Source of the DNA: Entophlyctis helioformis
Taxonomy: Eukaryota > Chytridiomycota > Chytridiomycetes > Chytridiales > Chytriomycetaceae
DNA length: 10,183 nt
Direction: 5' to 3'
NCBI GenBank assembly: GCA_025526915.1
Contig: JAHLKH010000480.1
Location: 1-10,183 of the forward strand
Part shown: positions 7,522 through 10,183 of the stretch, piece by piece
Layout: each line of letters opens with the position of its first letter
Numbering within the stretch: position 1 is the first letter of the stretch
Notes under the pieces: generated by a model
Database searches by the model: none
Told to the model about the DNA's origin: nothing
Seen by the model: the letters and a program-made list of their open reading frames with translations, nothing else
Translations under genes and position numbers: made by a program

Positions 7522-8081
7522 CTAGGCCGTCTTGGTCTTGCGGGCAGCCTTGCCGCCCTTGAGGATCCATCTGGCAAACGAGATGGCGAGCAGGCCGTGC
7601 AGGACGCCGGCCACGGCACTCATCACCTTGCCGCTGGCAATGTCGTCGTTGGCAAACGGCCGCATTGCCATGGGCACGAGCGCGACGTCGGGTCCAAGGC
7701 CAACATCCGACGTCAGGCCACGGTAGACGCCAAGCACGGCCAAGGCAACGTGGTACAGCAGTGCACCGGCCGCTACGGGCATGCCGGCCTCTCTGCTGCT
7801 TCCTTTGAGCCACACCACCAGCGACGGAATCGAGGCGAACGTTGCAAACTCTGGAGCAGTCGGGTCAGACGGCGGCGGGCCAGACGGCGGCGGGGCAGCG
7901 AGCGTGGCAGACAGCGGTGGGACTCACGAAAGGCGAGGAGCTCAGACATCACGCCATAGCGGCCCTCTGCGGTGCCTGCCGGCGACCAAAAGTGCGGCAC
8001 TCCCCGAACAAAGACGCCGCCGAGCGCAAGGATGCCGATCGGACCCTCGACCAGGGTGTTGAACAGGAACGGGTCGATCAT
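7522..8081 (-). CDS. Small multi-pass membrane protein of unknown function, paralog A
   Basis: Two exons, 8081-7928 and 7850-7522, joined by a 77-nt GT-AG intron (GTGAGT donor, CTCCAG acceptor) give 160 residues. The start MIDPF at 8081 is chosen because the paralog next door starts MLNPF at the equivalent place; an upstream in-frame GTG at 8126 is less likely. Four hydrophobic segments are visible: LVEGPIGILALGGVFV (about 10-25), the stretch around FASIPSLVVW (about 50-68), PVAAGALLYHVALAVLGVY (about 76-94), and AVAGVLHGLLAISFARWIL (about 130-148). Fixed words shared with the paralog are VEGxIG, GVPHFWS, IPSL and HG near the last segment. The tail is lysine-rich and ends KTKTA, which fits the KxKxx form of an ER-retrieval signal if the C-terminus is cytosolic. 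I do not recognise the family and assign no function. The gene reads toward XRN1. Confidence 0.85.
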
Positions 8082-8155
8082 CTCTTGAGATAACCCAACA
8101 AGGCACGCCAAGGCGATGTTGGCCACTTTATTGCGTCCAGATCTGTGAGCTCACA
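8082..8155 (-). other. 74-bp gap between the two paralogous genes
   Basis: This gap must hold the 3' end of the upstream gene and the promoter of the downstream gene. It contains AATAAA (8132-8127) and a copy of the CACAGATCTG-ACGC motif (8147-8133, with one extra G) that also sits immediately before the ATG of the upstream paralog (8739-8726). Either transcription units overlap or the two genes are co-transcribed. Confidence 0.6.
8127..8132 (-). terminator. Polyadenylation signal AATAAA for the 8156-8724 gene
   Basis: Plus-strand TTTATT reads AATAAA on the minus strand, 24 nt past the stop at 8158-8156 and only about 45 nt before the ATG of the next gene at 8081. Confidence 0.55.
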
Positions 8156-8724
8156 CTACTCGATCTTGGTGGTGCTGTCCTTGCCGCGACGGCTGCCACG
8201 AAGGATCCACTCGGCAAACGAGGCCGCCGTGAAGCCGTGCAGCACAATGGCAGCGATCCCGAGCGCAACGGCCTTGGACTTGGCCGTCCTGAACGGCAGA
8301 AGCACAAACGGCAGGAGCGAGACGTCGGGGCCAAACGGGAGGCCGTCCGTCAGGAGGCGGAAGATGGCAGACAGAGTGCAGGCGGTGTGGTAGGCGAGGC
8401 CGCTGATCGCGACAGGCAGGCCGATGCTGCGCGGGCTGTTCTTGCGCCAGACCATCAGCGACGGAATGGTCGCAAACGACAGCAGCTCTAGTTGTGCCGC
8501 GGCGTGAGTTGTCTGGGAGCTGGACAGAGCCACGAGACGACGGCGGAGAACACAGGGCGGCGGCACTCACGGAAGGTGACGAGCTGAGAGAGCATGCTCT
8601 CGCGGGCAGGCGAGGTGCCTACCCCCGACCAAAAGTGCGGCACGCCATTGAGCACCAACCCTGGCACACTCACAAGGCCGATGGAGCCCTCGACGAGAAC
8701 ATTGAGCAGGAACGGGTTGAGCAT
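8156..8724 (-). CDS. Small multi-pass membrane protein of unknown function, paralog B
   Basis: Two exons, 8724-8571 and 8487-8156, are separated by an 83-nt intron (GTGAGT donor, CTAG acceptor), giving 161 residues. The first exon has exactly the length of paralog A's first exon (154 nt), and the intron splits the same codon (TTC C|AG versus TTT C|AG), so the pair arose by tandem duplication after the intron was in place. In the exon-1 part, 26 of 52 residues are identical by my hand alignment (both contain NxLVEGxIG and GVPHFWS). Exon 2 shares IPSLxVW, a YH in the third hydrophobic segment, GPDVxLxP and LHG...WIL. Four hydrophobic segments are visible, as in paralog A. The tail is basic but lacks the KxKxx ending (it ends TTKIE). 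Family and function are not recognised. Confidence 0.86.
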
Positions 8725-8921
8725 CGCGTCAGATCTGTGCTTTTATGAATTGATGGGATTCAAAAACCGAGGGAAAGAAAGCATCAGCCCGTGGTTCCGT
8801 GGTTACATTGGATCTAGGTTGGGTATCCTTGAAAGGAGACAAGGTATGTGGACGGGCATAATTCATTTGACTGGTGATCGGATAATGGCAGGATGAAGAC
8901 TATTGGACGCATGCGTGCATC
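8725..8921 (-). other. Intergenic region: 3' flank of GND1 and promoter of paralog B
   Basis: 197 bp lie between the GND1 stop and the paralog B start. On the minus strand a TATA-like CATAAAA is at 8747-8741, about 17 nt upstream of the paralog B ATG, and CACAGATCTGACGC (8739-8726) nearly abuts that ATG. No canonical AATAAA for GND1 is visible; AT-rich words near 8859-8868 are the only candidates. No coding sequence is supported. Confidence 0.5.
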
Positions 8922-10183
8922 TCAAACATCGTACTTGGACGAGGCAACACGGCCACCACGGCCGGTCCAGTTGGTGTGGATCCAGGTGCCGGGTGCAGCC
9001 TCGAGCTCGTAGGTGTGCGCACCAAAGTAGTCGCGCTGTCGTGTTGGGTTGCAGACAAGAGTCAGCAGCCGGCAGATACGCAAGTGTTATGAGGGGGGTC
9101 ATGCATGCGGTGAGCGTACCTGAGCCTGCAGGAGGTTGGCGGGCACCTTGGCGCTGCGGTAGCCGTCGTAAAAGGCAAGCGCAGACGACAGGCAGGGAAC
9201 AGGTACGCCAAGAAGAACAGCCTGCGACACGACGCGACGGAAGTGGGGCATGCAGCGGTGGATGGCCTTGGTGAAGAAGGGGTCGAGCAGCAGGTTGGCA
9301 AGGGCCGGGTTGGTGTGGAAGGCCTTGGTGATGTCACCGAGGAAGACACTGCGCGGACAAAGCATGAGTGGCAGCCAGTCAGTTTTGGGGTCTCTTCAGT
9401 CTCTGCAGTCACGAGCGTGGAAGGAAGCGTGTCTCCAACGCGTACCTGCGGATAATGCAGCCGCCGCGCCACATAAGGGCAATGCCACCGTAGTTGAGGT
9501 TCCAGTTCTGCTCCTTGGCAGCCTCGCGCAGCTCCATGAAGCCCTGCGCGTACGAGATGATCTTGGCAGCATACACAGCCTGGCGAATGTCCTCAATGAA
9601 CGCCTTCTTGTCGCCCGGGAAGTGGACGCCAATGGGACCCTGGAGGATCTTGGAGGCAGCAACACGCTCGTCCTTGAGCGACGAGAGGCAGCGGGCAAAG
9701 ACGGCCTCGCCGATCAGGGTGACGGGGGTGCCGAGGTCAAGGGCCGAGATGGCAGTCCACTTGCCGGTTCCCTTCTGTAGACGCACAAGTCGGTTCAACA
9801 ACGAGCCACATGCAAGGATGGCGGTCAGTGAGTGCCAGACGAGCTGCGGCGCAGCCACAGAGGCGGCTGCAAACGAACCTGGCCAGCAGCGTCGCGGATC
9901 TTGTCAACAAGGGGCGATCCGTCCGTGTCCTTGAAGCGGAGAATGTCACGGGTGATCTCGCAGAGGAACGAGTCGAGCTCGCCACGGTTCCACTCCTCGA
10001 GAATGTCACCCATCTCGTCGTGCGAGAGACCAAGAACGTCCTTGAGGAGGGCGTAAGCCTCGGCAAGAATCTGCATGTCGCCGTACTCGATACCGTTGTG
10101 GACCATCTTGACGTAGTGGCCAGATCCTGTCTCGCCAACCCAGTCACAGCAGGGCTCGCCGCTCGAGGTCTTGGCAGAGATGT
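8922..10183 (-). CDS. GND1: 6-phosphogluconate dehydrogenase, decarboxylating (3' two thirds)
   Basis: Reaction: 6-phosphogluconate plus NADP+ to ribulose 5-phosphate, CO2 and NADPH; third step of the oxidative pentose phosphate pathway, cytosolic homodimer. Exons in the window, minus strand: 10183-9879, 9774-9446, 9348-9120, 9035-8922, with GT-AG introns of 104, 97 and 84 nt; together 324 residues to a TGA at 8924-8922. Seen: [16 protein letters not shown] (the active-site segment with Lys, His-Asn and Glu-Tyr), KGTGKWT at the start of the second exon here, [10 protein letters not shown] closing it, and [10 protein letters not shown], whose Arg and His are the substrate-binding residues contributed by the partner subunit. 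The C-terminus ends SSKYDV, like fungal enzymes. The family is about 490 residues long, so roughly 165 N-terminal residues, including the NADP-binding Rossmann domain, lie beyond the right edge. All visible exons are intact and joins fall in conserved blocks. Confidence 0.97.

Noticed and set aside
8082..8126. GTG at 8126 as start of paralog A
   Set aside because: It would add 15 residues absent from paralog B, overlap the likely poly(A) region of the neighbour, and use a non-ATG codon.

Overview
The window looks like nuclear DNA from a GC-rich, intron-dense fungus, most likely an early-diverging zoosporic (chytrid-like) one. The genes carry many short GT-AG introns (mostly 68-104 nt) and sit very close together. 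The two best-recognised proteins (Xrn1 and 6-phosphogluconate dehydrogenase) read like fungal orthologues, and a Fanzor-type domain is present, a family known from chytrids among others. The assignment to a lineage is inference.

Layout. 1-560: no supportable gene; a 54-nt pyrimidine run, three CACGTG boxes at 9-bp spacing, short repeats and a CA run ending in a plausible 3' splice site. 561-992 (+): the C-terminal part of a Fanzor protein (eukaryotic TnpB relative), with a CxxC...CxxC zinc ribbon and the RuvC-III 'HRD' aspartate. No exon carrying the earlier RuvC motifs is visible, so this is either the last exon of a gene that begins outside the window or a relic. 993-1403: upstream region of the next gene. 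1404-7382 (+): XRN1, the 5'-3' exoribonuclease, in 12 exons; every catalytic and 5'-phosphate-binding residue I can place is present. Its Q/RGG-rich C-terminal tail is broken by about six frame changes plus one in-frame TGA between 6400 and 7130. 7522-8081 and 8156-8724 (-): two tandem paralogous small multi-pass membrane proteins of unknown function, each with one intron at the identical site, separated by 74 bp. 8922-10183 (-): the 3' two thirds of the 6-phosphogluconate dehydrogenase gene (GND1-like) in four exons, running off the right edge.

XRN1 converges on the minus-strand genes, with 139 bp between stop codons. The two small membrane-protein genes and GND1 lie on the same strand. XRN1 (cytoplasmic mRNA decay) and GND1 (oxidative pentose phosphate pathway) are housekeeping genes with no evident functional link; the paralog pair and the Fanzor piece are the non-routine content.

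The most interesting item is the Fanzor domain: an RNA-guided nuclease fold sitting about 400 bp upstream of XRN1. Next are the one-directional pattern of frame breaks in the XRN1 tail and the tandem paralog pair.
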